Source: Rhizobium mongolense subsp. loessense
GTDB taxonomy: Bacteria; Pseudomonadota; Alphaproteobacteria; Rhizobiales; Rhizobiaceae
Reading direction: 5' to 3'
Length of the DNA: 64,000 nucleotides
Assembly: GCF_900099775.1 (NCBI RefSeq)
Contig: NZ_FMTM01000001.1
Span: 806,001-870,000 of the forward strand
In this document: positions 29,109 through 38,113 of the stretch, piece after piece
Position numbering within the stretch: the first letter of the stretch is position 1
How the letters are laid out: each line of letters begins with the position of its first letter
Made by a program: the position numbers and the translations under genes
The notes under the pieces: model-generated
The model's input: the letters and a program-made list of their open reading frames with translations, nothing else
Databases searched by the model: none
What the model was told of the DNA's origin: nothing

Positions 29109-29298
29109 CGGTGCTCGCATCCAGCGGTCTCGGAACGCTTCTCGATTGTGCGTTTTCGCAACACTAGCCGCATTTTCCTCCAATCGATAGCAGCGGCAGA
29201 CCGCCCACCGATGAATCAGTCGCGCAACCATGCGTTTTCCTATTGTGTCTTTTGGGTTTTCGGAAAAAATTGGCACGCGACTGGGGAGGTGTGACGAC

Positions 29299-31449
29299 GT
29301 GTGGAAAGCAGCGGCGGCAGGACTGCAGGACGATCCGCAGATAAATCGGAAGCGCTATCGCTCCGCCGTCATCGGTATCGGCTCTCTGCTTGCCCTTCTC
29401 GGACTGACCGCGCTGGCCGGCTGGCTGCTGCAGCTCGAAGTCATCATTTCGGTCGTTCCCGATTTTCCGTCGATGGCGTTCAACACGGCACTCTGCTTTG
29501 TTTTGTCCGGCGGCGCCCTTGCCACTTCCGCTACAGGCCGGCGGCTGGTGTCGGTGCCTTCAACAGCACTTTCGGTGTTCGTCGTTGTCATCGCGCTCGC
29601 CCGGCTGATTGAGATCACTATCTTCGGCCGCACCGTTCATCACATCGACCGCCTGTTGACCGATATTCTTATATCGCCCGATTTCGCCGCGCAGATCGGC
29701 GGCGGCATGGGACCGAATACGGCCGTGATTTTCCTGATGGGCAACCTGTCGCTGATCGCCGCTCAGAATTGGAGAGCCGCAAGAGCGCCGCTCGTCCAGG
29801 AATTGGTGAGCTATGTGGTCATGACGCTCGGCATGATCGCCCTTATCAGCTACGTCACCAATGCGGAACAGGGCTATCGCTGGGGGCCTTATGCAACGAT
29901 GGCTTTGCCAACGGCGATCGGCATGGTGCTATTCGGCGGCGGATTGCTCGCAAGTGCCTGGTGGCGGCAACCCGAAAGCCGTGGCCGAGTACCGCTGTGG
30001 GTTCCCGCACTCGTGTGCTTCACTGGGCTTACCGCAGACCTCTATACGCCGCTTGGTGTGGCGAACGGCATTCTTTACGTGCCACTGGTGCTGACCGCTC
30101 TCTGGTTCAGAAACCGCAAGGCGTCGCTTCTCTTCGCCCTCGTGTGCACCATCCTCGTCCTGCTCGGCTTCTTTGCCGTGCGCCACGACAGCGTAGGCTT
30201 CTGGCAGGAGGTCACGAACCGGGCGATCACCCTCGTCATGCTATGGCTGATTGCTTTGCTCGTATTTTACTACGTGCGCAACAGGCTGAACCTCGAGACC
30301 GAACGCATCCGCTTCAGCGCCTTGGTGCGCAGCACGCCGGACGCGGTGCTCACGATTGACGAAAAGGGAACGATCTTAAGTTTCAATCCGGCGGCCGAGC
30401 AGATGTTCGGTTACACGCCGCAAGAAGTGATCGGCAGAAATGTCAAGATGTTGATGCCCGAACCGTATCATTCGGAGCACGACGGCTATCTGCGCCACTA
30501 TGCCGAAACCGGCGAGCAGCGCATCATCGGCACCACGCGCAAGGTTTCCGGACGGCGCAAGAATGGCGCCGCCTTTCCGCTCGATGTTTCCGTCAGCGAG
30601 GTGAAGAGCGGCGGAACGAAGGCCTTCGTCGGCATTGTGCGCGATATCAGCGAGCGCGTGACCCAGGAGGAGCGGCTGAAGACGACGCTGGCGCAACTTG
30701 AGGATTATACCGCCGATCTGGAGCGGAGCAATCACGACCTCGACGAGTTCGCCTATATTGCTTCGCATGATCTGAAGGAGCCGCTGCGTGGGCTTCACAA
30801 CCACTCGCGCTTCCTGTTGGAGGACTACGAAGGCCTCCTCGACGAGGATGGCGTACGGCGCCTCAATCGCCTGGTGCGGCTCAGCCAGCGTATGGAGAAG
30901 CTGGTCAACGACCTGCTCTATTTTTCGCGGATCGGCCGGCAGCAGCTTGCGGTGAAGCGAACCGACATCAATCTTGTCATCAAGGATGTGATCGCCACCA
31001 TGGAGCTGCTTCTGGAGGAGCGCCATGCCAAGGTTGTCATCGATGGCCAATTGCCGGAAGTCGTCTGTGATGCGCTGCGGCTCACGGAAGTCTTCCGCAA
31101 CCTTATAACCAATGCGATCAAGTACAACGACAAACCTCATCCGCTCGTCAGCATCGGCTATCTCGAACACCTCGTCGCTAGGGACGGCACGACGGCGCGC
31201 AACGTCTTCTTCGTTAAAGATAACGGCAAAGGCATACCCAAGGAATTCCACGAGGATATTTTCCGCATTTTCAAACGCCTGGAAAAATCGCAGGATTCGG
31301 ATGACGGAACAGGCGCCGGCTTGACCTTCGTCCGCAAGATCATCGCCCGCCACAACGGCGAGATATGGCTGGAATCGGAGGTCGGCGCGGGCACGACGTT
31401 CTATTTCACTTTGGGCAGGAAGCGCGAGGAGCAGAATGCAGCAGCGTGA
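29299..31449 (+). CDS. membrane PAS histidine kinase with FixL-like haem pocket signature
   Basis: About 716 residues. Eight or nine membrane segments fill the first 330 residues. A PAS domain (about 335-450) holds the FixL residues: His in SEHDGYLRHY (codon 30478-30480), Ile and Arg in RIIGTTRKV, matching His200, Ile215 and Arg220 of Bradyrhizobium FixL. Then comes a coiled linker, H-box FAYIASHDLKEPLRGL, N-box NLITNAIKYND, G1 KDNGKGIP and G2 GTGAGLTFVRKI. Start: GTG at 29299 has GGGGAGG nine bases ahead, better than the ATG at 29230, which has no ribosome site. The last 14 bases overlap the next response regulator. Confidence 0.87.
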   Translation: MWKAAAAGLQDDPQINRKRYRSAVIGIGSLLALLGLTALAGWLLQLEVIISVVPDFPSMAFNTALCFVLSGGALATSATGRRLVSVPSTALSVFVVVIALARLIEITIFGRTVHHIDRLLTDILISPDFAAQIGGGMGPNTAVIFLMGNLSLIAAQNWRAARAPLVQELVSYVVMTLGMIALISYVTNAEQGYRWGPYATMALPTAIGMVLFGGGLLASAWWRQPESRGRVPLWVPALVCFTGLTADLYTPLGVANGILYVPLVLTALWFRNRKASLLFALVCTILVLLGFFAVRHDSVGFWQEVTNRAITLVMLWLIALLVFYYVRNRLNLETERIRFSALVRSTPDAVLTIDEKGTILSFNPAAEQMFGYTPQEVIGRNVKMLMPEPYHSEHDGYLRHYAETGEQRIIGTTRKVSGRRKNGAAFPLDVSVSEVKSGGTKAFVGIVRDISERVTQEERLKTTLAQLEDYTADLERSNHDLDEFAYIASHDLKEPLRGLHNHSRFLLEDYEGLLDEDGVRRLNRLVRLSQRMEKLVNDLLYFSRIGRQQLAVKRTDINLVIKDVIATMELLLEERHAKVVIDGQLPEVVCDALRLTEVFRNLITNAIKYNDKPHPLVSIGYLEHLVARDGTTARNVFFVKDNGKGIPKEFHEDIFRIFKRLEKSQDSDDGTGAGLTFVRKIIARHNGEIWLESEVGAGTTFYFTLGRKREEQNAAA

Positions 31450-31861
31450 TACGCAACCGATCCTCATCGTTGAGGACAGCGAGGACGACTTCGAAGCGAC
31501 GATGCGCGCTTTCAAGCGCACGAACCTGCGCAACCCGATCTACTGGGCGGCTTCGGGACAAGAGGCTCTCGATATGCTGGCAACCATCAGTCCGCGGCCA
31601 GGTCTGATCCTGCTCGATCTCAACATGCCGGGGCTCGACGGCCGCAAGACGTTGGAGGCGATCAAATCCAATACGCACTGGCATAAGATACCGGTCGTTA
31701 TCCTGACGACCTCCGACGACGAGCGCGACATCGAGGGCTGCTATGCCCTCGGCGCCAATACCTATGTGCAAAAGCCCGTCGATCTGGACGGCCTTTTTGC
31801 AGCCATACAAAGGCTGAAGGAATATTGGTTCGAGATTGCCATACTGCCCCTGGAGGAGTGA
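31436..31861 (+). CDS. Rcp1-type single-domain response regulator
   Basis: A 141-residue receiver like those paired with phytochrome and phytochrome-like kinases: acidic pair in ILIVEDSEDDFEA, phosphoacceptor in LILLDLNMPGLDGR, TTSDDERD and YVQKPVDLDG. The start overlaps the end of the PAS kinase gene by 14 bases, so kinase and regulator are translationally coupled and most likely cognate. There is no output domain; it may pass phosphate to the following hybrid kinase or act by protein binding. Confidence 0.9.
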   Translation: MQQRDTQPILIVEDSEDDFEATMRAFKRTNLRNPIYWAASGQEALDMLATISPRPGLILLDLNMPGLDGRKTLEAIKSNTHWHKIPVVILTTSDDERDIEGCYALGANTYVQKPVDLDGLFAAIQRLKEYWFEIAILPLEE

Positions 31862-31864
31862 CGA

Positions 31865-33481
31865 TTGGCAGAAGTCTGCTCGGTACTGATCATCGACGAC
31901 AATATGGACGACCGCGATTTCTACCGTCGCATGCTGGGCCGTATAGCGGGTACGACCTACACGCTGGCAGAGGCCGAGACCGGTGATCAGGGTCTCGCGA
32001 TGATCACCCGCAAACGGCCGAACTGCATCCTGCTCGATTACTCTTTGCCCGGCCGCAACGGCCTCGGAGTGCTAGCGCAAATCCTCGAACTCGATGCCTC
32101 CGCCAATGTCGTCATGCTGACAGGCCAGGGCAACGAGGCGGTTGCCGTCGAGGTGATGAAGAGCGGCGCACGCGACTACCTGACCAAGGATGCGCTTTCA
32201 CCAGAAGGGCTGCACCGCTGCATTCAGAACGCCATCATGCACGGCGCACTGGAGACCAAGCTGGAGCAGAAACGCCAATCCCTTGAAATTTTCACCCGTG
32301 CGATGGCGCACGACCTCAAAGAACCGCTGAGAACAATCAAGTCCTTCAGCAAGATCCTGCACGGTTCGCCATCGCTGCTGCCTGAGGATCGCGAGCTTTT
32401 CGACTATGTGCTGAGCGCTGCCGATCACATGGAGGATCTGATCGTCAAGGTTTCGGGCTTCACCAAGCTCGAGGCCTCCGGCGAGCTGGAGCTGAAGCCT
32501 GTCTCGCTCGCCTCGGTGCTGGATCAGGTGGAGGATAATCTCCATCGGCAAATCGAAAGCCGCCAGGCAGTGATCAGCCGGGCAGACTTGCCCGAAGTGA
32601 TGGGCGACGCGACGTTACTGATCCAGCTTCTGCAAAACCTCGTTTCGAATTCCATCCGTTATTGCGAGAACCGCATACCGGAAATCAGGATCGCGGCGAC
32701 AGCAGATAGCGGCCTATGCCGGCTTTCCGTCTGCGACAACGGCCCCGGCATCGATCCCGCCCATCGTGAGCTGATTTTCCAGCCGTTCAAACGGCTCGTC
32801 GGCCGCGGCATCGAGGGAACCGGCCTCGGTCTGGCCATCTGCCGCCGCATCGCGCAATTGCATGGCGGTGCGATCTGGTGCGAGGCGCGCGATGATGGCG
32901 CGATTTTTATCCTCGAAGTACCCCTTGCGCAGGCAGCCGCCGCAGCCCCCGCGGCCATGCCTGCTGCTCACAGCGTCCGACATTACGAACAGGTGACGGA
33001 GGGGGCGGGCAGGCTTGCCGAGGTGCTGCTTGTCGAAGACAGCCCAGCCGACATACAACTTCTGAAACTGAAGCTCATGCGCCGCGAGAAAGTCAGCTTC
33101 AATCTCCATGTCGCAAACAACGGTCGTGAAGCGATGCTGCTGCTCGAGCAGCGTGCCGCAATAGCCGATCAGCCGCCGATGGACCTGATGCTGCTCGACA
33201 TCAACATGCCGCTCATGGACGGTTTCGAGGTCCTGAATGCGCTTGCAGCCGATAGGCGGCTCGCCGGGATTCCGGTCTGCATCCTCAGTACGTCAAGCGA
33301 CGAAGGCGATATTCAAAGAGCAAAGGAGCTTGGCGCGCTCGCTTATATGGTGAAGCCGCCAACCCTGCAGCAACTGGAAGCAGCATTGGAGGAAGTCGAT
33401 ACGTTGGAACTGCAACCACGCGGCGATTCGTTCGTTTTATGTGTAGAACAATCAAGGCAATCTCCCACGGTACTAGCATGA
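31865..33481 (+). CDS. hybrid REC-histidine kinase-REC protein, TTG start
   Basis: A 538-residue soluble protein. REC1 (1-125): D11-D12, D58, K108. Kinase core (138-355): H149 in AMAHDLKEPL, N-box LLQNLVSNSIRY, G1 VCDNGPGIDP, G2 GTGLGLAICRRIA. An Ala/Pro linker (357-375) then REC2 (385-525) with D445 in LMLLDINMPLMDG and KPP near 500. It begins at TTG 31865 with GGAGGAG eight bases ahead and 3 bases after the previous gene. The N-terminal receiver suggests that its kinase is itself controlled by phosphorylation, probably by the upstream PAS kinase. Confidence 0.9.
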   Translation: MAEVCSVLIIDDNMDDRDFYRRMLGRIAGTTYTLAEAETGDQGLAMITRKRPNCILLDYSLPGRNGLGVLAQILELDASANVVMLTGQGNEAVAVEVMKSGARDYLTKDALSPEGLHRCIQNAIMHGALETKLEQKRQSLEIFTRAMAHDLKEPLRTIKSFSKILHGSPSLLPEDRELFDYVLSAADHMEDLIVKVSGFTKLEASGELELKPVSLASVLDQVEDNLHRQIESRQAVISRADLPEVMGDATLLIQLLQNLVSNSIRYCENRIPEIRIAATADSGLCRLSVCDNGPGIDPAHRELIFQPFKRLVGRGIEGTGLGLAICRRIAQLHGGAIWCEARDDGAIFILEVPLAQAAAAAPAAMPAAHSVRHYEQVTEGAGRLAEVLLVEDSPADIQLLKLKLMRREKVSFNLHVANNGREAMLLLEQRAAIADQPPMDLMLLDINMPLMDGFEVLNALAADRRLAGIPVCILSTSSDEGDIQRAKELGALAYMVKPPTLQQLEAALEEVDTLELQPRGDSFVLCVEQSRQSPTVLA

Positions 33482-33543
33482 CTTTCGCATCAGCTCTCGT
33501 TCTGGCATTACTCGCCACACCGATCCAATCCGGACTGCTATCG

Positions 33544-35121
33544 ATGGTTTCTGGAATACATCACGTCACGGCGATTACCCGCAAAGTGCAGGCGAACGTC
33601 GATTTCTACGCAGGCTTCCTGGGCTTGCGGCTCGTCAAGCAGACGGCCGGGTTCGAGGACGCGACGCAGCTGCATCTCTTCTATGGCGACGCTGTCGGAA
33701 CGCCCGGTTCGCTCGTCACCTTCCTCGCCTGGGAAGATGGTTCGCCGGGACGCGCCGGCTTCGGTCAAATCAGCGAGATCGCGCTTGCCATCGATCCTAC
33801 GAGCATCGGCTATTGGCTCACGCGGGCAATGAGTTTCGGCCTGCGCATGGAAGGGCCAGGAGACGAGTTCGGCGAGACGGTGCTGCGCCTCAAGGATCCC
33901 GATAACATCATTTTGAAACTTACCGGGAACAGGGAACTGAAGAGTGCCGCCCCCTGGCATGGCGGTCCGGTGCCGGTGGAGCACGCCGTGCAGCGCATCC
34001 GCGGCGCGACCATGCTGACGGAAGTGCCCGAGGAGAGCCGCAGCTTCCTCGAAAGTCACTTCGGCTATCGCTTCCAGGTGAGCAAGGGCGCGATTGATCG
34101 TCTCGTCTCGCAGTCGGGCGACGTGATCGATGTCCGCAATGCCCGCGGCTTCTGGTCCGGTGCGCCGGGAACAGGCACGGTCGATCACGTGGCCTTCCGC
34201 GCCACCGACGATGCACAGTTGTCGACGGTTCACGAAGCGCTAGAAAAGACGAACTCCTCGGCAACCAGCACGCATGACCGCAAATATTTCCGCTCCCTCT
34301 ATGCCCGAGAGCCCGGTGGCACGCTGGCCGAGCTTGCAACGGACAAGCCCGGCATGACCGTCGACGAGCCGGCCGAAACCCTCGGCTCCAAGCTCTTCCT
34401 GCCGCCAAAGGATGCGATCACCAATCTTGAGGACCTGAAAGTCGTCCTGCCGCAGTTTTCCATGCCCGGTGAGCCTCGCGTGAACTATCGCGATCTGCCT
34501 TTCGTCCACCGCTTCTATACGCCACCGGATGCGGATGGCAGCGTGTTCGTGCTGCTTCACGGATCGGGCGGCAACGAGACGACGCTGATGCCGCTGCTGC
34601 ATAAGGTGGCGCCGCGCGCAACACTGCTCGGCGTGCGCGGCCGCGCGACGGAAGAAGGTTTCCCGCGCTGGTACAAGCGCATAACGCCGTTCTCCTTCGA
34701 TCAGGACGACATCAAGAACGAGGCGGAAGCCTTCGCCGCCTTTATCGACAACGCCGTCAAATCCTACGGCCTCGACCCGAAGAAAATCGTCTATGTCGGC
34801 TATTCCAACGGCGCCAATCTTCTGAACTCGCTGCTCTACCTGCATCCGAGCCTGATACATCGCGCGGTGCTGCTGCGCTCTATGCCGGTGCTGACGGACT
34901 ATCCGCATGCCGACCTTACGGGCACGGATCTGCTCGTCATCAGCGGCAAGACAGACGCCTATGGGCGATATGCGAACGAGCTTCGGACACGGCTGAAAAG
35001 CTCCGGCGCGACCGTCGATTCGGACGTCATCTTTGGCGGCCATGACCTCGGCGATGCCGATGTGCCAATCATCCAGAAGTGGCTTCTGCAGAAAGACCGC
35101 CAAGCTAGCGTCCCACAATAG
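33544..35121 (+). CDS. fusion of ring-cleaving-type VOC dioxygenase (MhqO-like) and serine hydrolase (MhqD-like)
   Basis: About 525 residues. Residues 1-285 are a double vicinal-oxygen-chelate unit of the MhqO type: GIHHVTAITRKVQANVDFYA at the start, a second half with the ligand-type VDHVAFRA and PGGTLAELATDKPG. Residues about 320-525 are an alpha/beta hydrolase: HGSGGNETTLMPLLHK, nucleophile in YVGYSNGANLL, acid in ISGKTDAYGRY and histidine in GGHDLGDAD. In Bacillus the two activities are separate proteins of the quinone-resistance regulon. The ATG at 33544 starts the VOC motif; in-frame starts at 33478 and 33439 would overlap the hybrid kinase gene. Substrate unknown; a catechol or quinone is inferred. 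Confidence 0.85.
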   Translation: MVSGIHHVTAITRKVQANVDFYAGFLGLRLVKQTAGFEDATQLHLFYGDAVGTPGSLVTFLAWEDGSPGRAGFGQISEIALAIDPTSIGYWLTRAMSFGLRMEGPGDEFGETVLRLKDPDNIILKLTGNRELKSAAPWHGGPVPVEHAVQRIRGATMLTEVPEESRSFLESHFGYRFQVSKGAIDRLVSQSGDVIDVRNARGFWSGAPGTGTVDHVAFRATDDAQLSTVHEALEKTNSSATSTHDRKYFRSLYAREPGGTLAELATDKPGMTVDEPAETLGSKLFLPPKDAITNLEDLKVVLPQFSMPGEPRVNYRDLPFVHRFYTPPDADGSVFVLLHGSGGNETTLMPLLHKVAPRATLLGVRGRATEEGFPRWYKRITPFSFDQDDIKNEAEAFAAFIDNAVKSYGLDPKKIVYVGYSNGANLLNSLLYLHPSLIHRAVLLRSMPVLTDYPHADLTGTDLLVISGKTDAYGRYANELRTRLKSSGATVDSDVIFGGHDLGDADVPIIQKWLLQKDRQASVPQ

Positions 35122-35618
35122 CACTTAGAAAGACTTCCGATGTGTGATGATTTCTTGGAACGGACTTCCTTCAGCGAGTTTAGTCCAGATGTGTTTTCAA
35201 CCGTATCTTTATCGGCAGGGGCATTTCTGCTCAACTCTTGTCGCCATCACTCAATTCGCGGATCTCTGCATTTGCTTCAATGAAAACGGAAACATCTAAT
35301 CTTATTGAGATCAAATATTATTTGAATTTTTATCAGATAAAATTACGATTTATTCACGATATAAAAACAACAAAACACGGCCACGTTTGCTAATGGCTAT
35401 ACGTTAAGTCATTAAATACAATAATTGTAAATTATAATTACATGTTTCTTCATTGGATTTTCTACCCACCGCCGAACAAAAGATCTTCGTCAACAAATTA
35501 CCTCATTTCTTCTATTTTTTCAGCATCTGTTCTATTTTGCTGCACTGCAAAAAATCCTTGCCGAACCTCGATGTGCGGCCTATCTTCGCCTGGACATTGA
35601 TCACAGAAGGGGAAACGA
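35122..35618. other. AT-rich gene-free leader before the polysaccharide genes
   Basis: About 500 bases, very A+T-rich from 35280 to 35450, in strong contrast to the flanking genes. Two inverted repeats stand out: TCAAAT-ATT-ATTTGA at 35311-35325 and TGTAA-N7-TTACA at 35426-35442. These could be binding sites for a silencing or regulatory protein. A 61-codon frame (35453-35638) exists but runs into the glycosyltransferase start in another phase and is not convincing. Confidence 0.6.
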
Positions 35619-36551
35619 ATGCCTCCTCGGCCTGTTGACATCAGCCTGATCATCTCTTCGAGAAATCGGGCCTATGGCCTATTGAACTGCCTGGATGCCA
35701 TCGCCACCGCCGCGCGGCAGGCGGGCCATCTACGCCTTGAACTTGTCTTCGTGGACAATGGGTCGAGCGATGACACCTCGGATGTCTTCAGCAAATGGGC
35801 GGCCTCGGCGCCGATCGACACCAATCTCATCTACGAAACGCTACCCGGCCTTGCCAATGCTCGCAATACAGGGATTGCCGCCGCCACCGGCCGTATCCTT
35901 GCCTTTACGGACGACGATTGCGAAGTGTTCCCAGATTACTTCACGGCCATCGACGCGGTCTTCGCCAATGATACGGAGATCGTCATGCGCGGCGGACGCG
36001 TCGAGCTTGGCGATGCGCGCGATCTTCCCGTCACCATCAAGACCGAACTCGAGCCCGCCGTATTGACCAGCGAGCTTCACGCGGGCGGCTTCATCCATGG
36101 CTGCAACATGGCCTTCCCGAAGGCGCTTTGCGAAACGATCGGTCTCTTCGATCCGCTCTTCGGCGCCGGCTCGCGGTTCCGCTCCGGCGAGGATACGGAT
36201 TACATTCACCGCGCTTCCAACGCCGGCATCCGCGTCGAATATTTTCCCGATCTCGTCGTCAAGCACTTCCATGGCCGCCGCAAGATCGAGGACATCCACC
36301 ACCTGCATGCGGGCTATGCCTTCGGCAACGGCGCGCTCTATGCGAAATACATGTTCGACCGGCGCTCCAACATGCGCGGCATGCTGCGCTGGGACATCCG
36401 CCAAGCGTTCAAGGAACTGATCAGTGGCCGGAAAATGAGCGAGGAAATGGGGCTTACCTACCGCCGCCAGCTTCGCGACAATATCACCGGCATGCTCGCC
36501 TATTGGCGGAGCGCCAAACGCGCCGCGGCGCCAACGGCGATCCGCCGCTGA
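35619..36551 (+). CDS. GT2-family glycosyltransferase
   Basis: A 310-residue cytoplasmic or membrane-associated inverting glycosyltransferase with a GT-A fold. Nucleotide-binding start DISLIISSRNRAYGLLNCL, VDNGSSDDTSD, and the metal-binding DxD-type motif in AFTDDDCEVFPDY (about residue 90). The acceptor side includes GGFIHGCNMAFPKAL and FRSGEDTDY. An AAGGGGAAACGA element precedes the ATG. It opens a three-gene surface polysaccharide module with the flippase and the pyruvyl transferase that follow. Sugar specificity unknown. Confidence 0.9.
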   Translation: MPPRPVDISLIISSRNRAYGLLNCLDAIATAARQAGHLRLELVFVDNGSSDDTSDVFSKWAASAPIDTNLIYETLPGLANARNTGIAAATGRILAFTDDDCEVFPDYFTAIDAVFANDTEIVMRGGRVELGDARDLPVTIKTELEPAVLTSELHAGGFIHGCNMAFPKALCETIGLFDPLFGAGSRFRSGEDTDYIHRASNAGIRVEYFPDLVVKHFHGRRKIEDIHHLHAGYAFGNGALYAKYMFDRRSNMRGMLRWDIRQAFKELISGRKMSEEMGLTYRRQLRDNITGMLAYWRSAKRAAAPTAIRR

Positions 36552-36590
36552 TCCTCACCGCCGGCAGTGCCACATTCGATTGGAATCTGA

Positions 36591-38081
36591 ATGGCAGATA
36601 ATGCAGTTGTGCATGCCGACCTGAAGAAAAAGACCGCGCTGTCCGTCCTCTGGTCGGTGATCCGCGTTGCGTGGAGCACAGTCGCAACCTTCGTCATCTT
36701 CGTCATCCTTGCCCGCATCCTTGGGCCTGCCGATTTCGGGACCTTCGCGCTCGCCAGCCTTTTCGTCGAGATCGGCCGTGTGCTTGCCTATGCCGGCCTC
36801 GGTGATGCGATTACCCGGCAGCTCGATCTCGACGAGGAACTTGCCGATACCTGTTTCTGGGCAACGGTCGCCTTCAGCGCCGTCGTCGCGTTGCTCGTCT
36901 TCGTCTTCGCTCCCTATTACGGCCAATTCGTCCGCGATCCTTCGGTAGCCGGTATCCTGCAGTGGCTGGCGCCATTGCTGCCCCTTTCGTCGCTTGCAGT
37001 CATCCACAATGCGCGGCTTGCGCGCGACTTCGGTCACAAGAGCCTTGCAGCGCAGAGCATCGCCGCAAGCCTCCTTTCCGGCACCACGGCTGTCATCTGC
37101 GCCTATCTCGGCTGGGGCATTTGGGCGCTGGTGGCGCAGACTGCCGTCAATGCGGCCGTCACCGTCGTCCTTGGCTGGGTGTCTTACCCGTGGATGCCGC
37201 GCCTGCGATTCAATCTCGAAAAATTCCGTTCGGTCTTCCTTTTCAGCGTTAGTCTCGTGGTGACGCAGCTCATGTGGATGCTGCTTGCCCGCGTGCAGGA
37301 TATCTTCATTTCCCGCTGGTACGGCGCCGTCGAAGTCGGCCGTTATCGCATCGCCTGGCGGCTGATCGAACTGATTGGTCAGGCTGTTCTGGCGCCCATC
37401 GGCAGTGTTTCGCTGGTCACGCTGTCGCGCTTGCAGAACGATCGCACCGCATTCCGCAACGCTTACAACAAGATCGTCGGTGCCGCAGCACTCGGCACGA
37501 TCCCGTTACTCTTCGGCTTCGGCGCGCTGTCGAATGACATGATCGCCCTGCTCTTTGGAGACAAATGGGGCAATGCCGGCGATATCGCCACCGTGCTGGT
37601 GCTGATGTCCGTGCCTTTCGTCACGAACTTCTTCGCATCCTCGGCGCTCTCGGCCGTTAACCGCGCGGAATCGATCCTCTCGGTGGCCGCGCTCCAGCTT
37701 GCGGTAACGCTGATCCTCACCTGGCTGCTTGTTCCCTACGGCATTTACGCGGTTGCGGCAGGTTATGTGCTGCGGGCCTGGCTAACGATGCCTTACCAGC
37801 AATATGTGCTGAGCAGATATGCCGGGATCGATGCGGCCGGCACATTCAAGGCGGTCGCCCTTCCCTTCTGCGGCGGCGCCGTCATGGCCCTCTGCGTCTG
37901 GTTCGCCCATCCCTACATCGCCGGGTATCTTCAAAGCCGCTGGCTGTCACTCGGCCTCAGCATCGGCCTTGGTGCCGTCATCTATCTGGCCTTTCTGCCG
38001 ATCTTCGGCAGAAAGGCCATCCGTCCCTATATCGCACTCGGCAAGTCGCTGCTGCCGTTCGGCAAACGGGCTGAGGCCTAG
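36591..38081 (+). CDS. polysaccharide flippase (PST/Wzx-like family)
   Basis: A 496-residue integral membrane protein with 12 or more hydrophobic segments along its whole length. The N-terminal VIRVAWSTVATFVIFVILAR followed by ILGPADFGTFALASLF is typical of the polysaccharide transporter (PST) family, which moves lipid-linked repeat units across the inner membrane. Length and layout fit rhizobial PssL/ExoT-type proteins. It follows the GT2 gene by 39 bases in the same direction. Confidence 0.9.
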   Translation: MADNAVVHADLKKKTALSVLWSVIRVAWSTVATFVIFVILARILGPADFGTFALASLFVEIGRVLAYAGLGDAITRQLDLDEELADTCFWATVAFSAVVALLVFVFAPYYGQFVRDPSVAGILQWLAPLLPLSSLAVIHNARLARDFGHKSLAAQSIAASLLSGTTAVICAYLGWGIWALVAQTAVNAAVTVVLGWVSYPWMPRLRFNLEKFRSVFLFSVSLVVTQLMWMLLARVQDIFISRWYGAVEVGRYRIAWRLIELIGQAVLAPIGSVSLVTLSRLQNDRTAFRNAYNKIVGAAALGTIPLLFGFGALSNDMIALLFGDKWGNAGDIATVLVLMSVPFVTNFFASSALSAVNRAESILSVAALQLAVTLILTWLLVPYGIYAVAAGYVLRAWLTMPYQQYVLSRYAGIDAAGTFKAVALPFCGGAVMALCVWFAHPYIAGYLQSRWLSLGLSIGLGAVIYLAFLPIFGRKAIRPYIALGKSLLPFGKRAEA

Positions 38082-38113
38082 CTTCGCCGCCGAGCCAGCA
38101 AACAGGAGCTTTT

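Noticed and set aside
28563..29294. 243-codon plus-strand frame opposite the response regulator at 28728
   Set aside because: The receiver motifs on the minus strand are clear; this frame is its antisense.
35453..35638. 61-codon frame in the AT-rich leader
   Set aside because: Overlaps the glycosyltransferase start in another phase and has no ribosome site.
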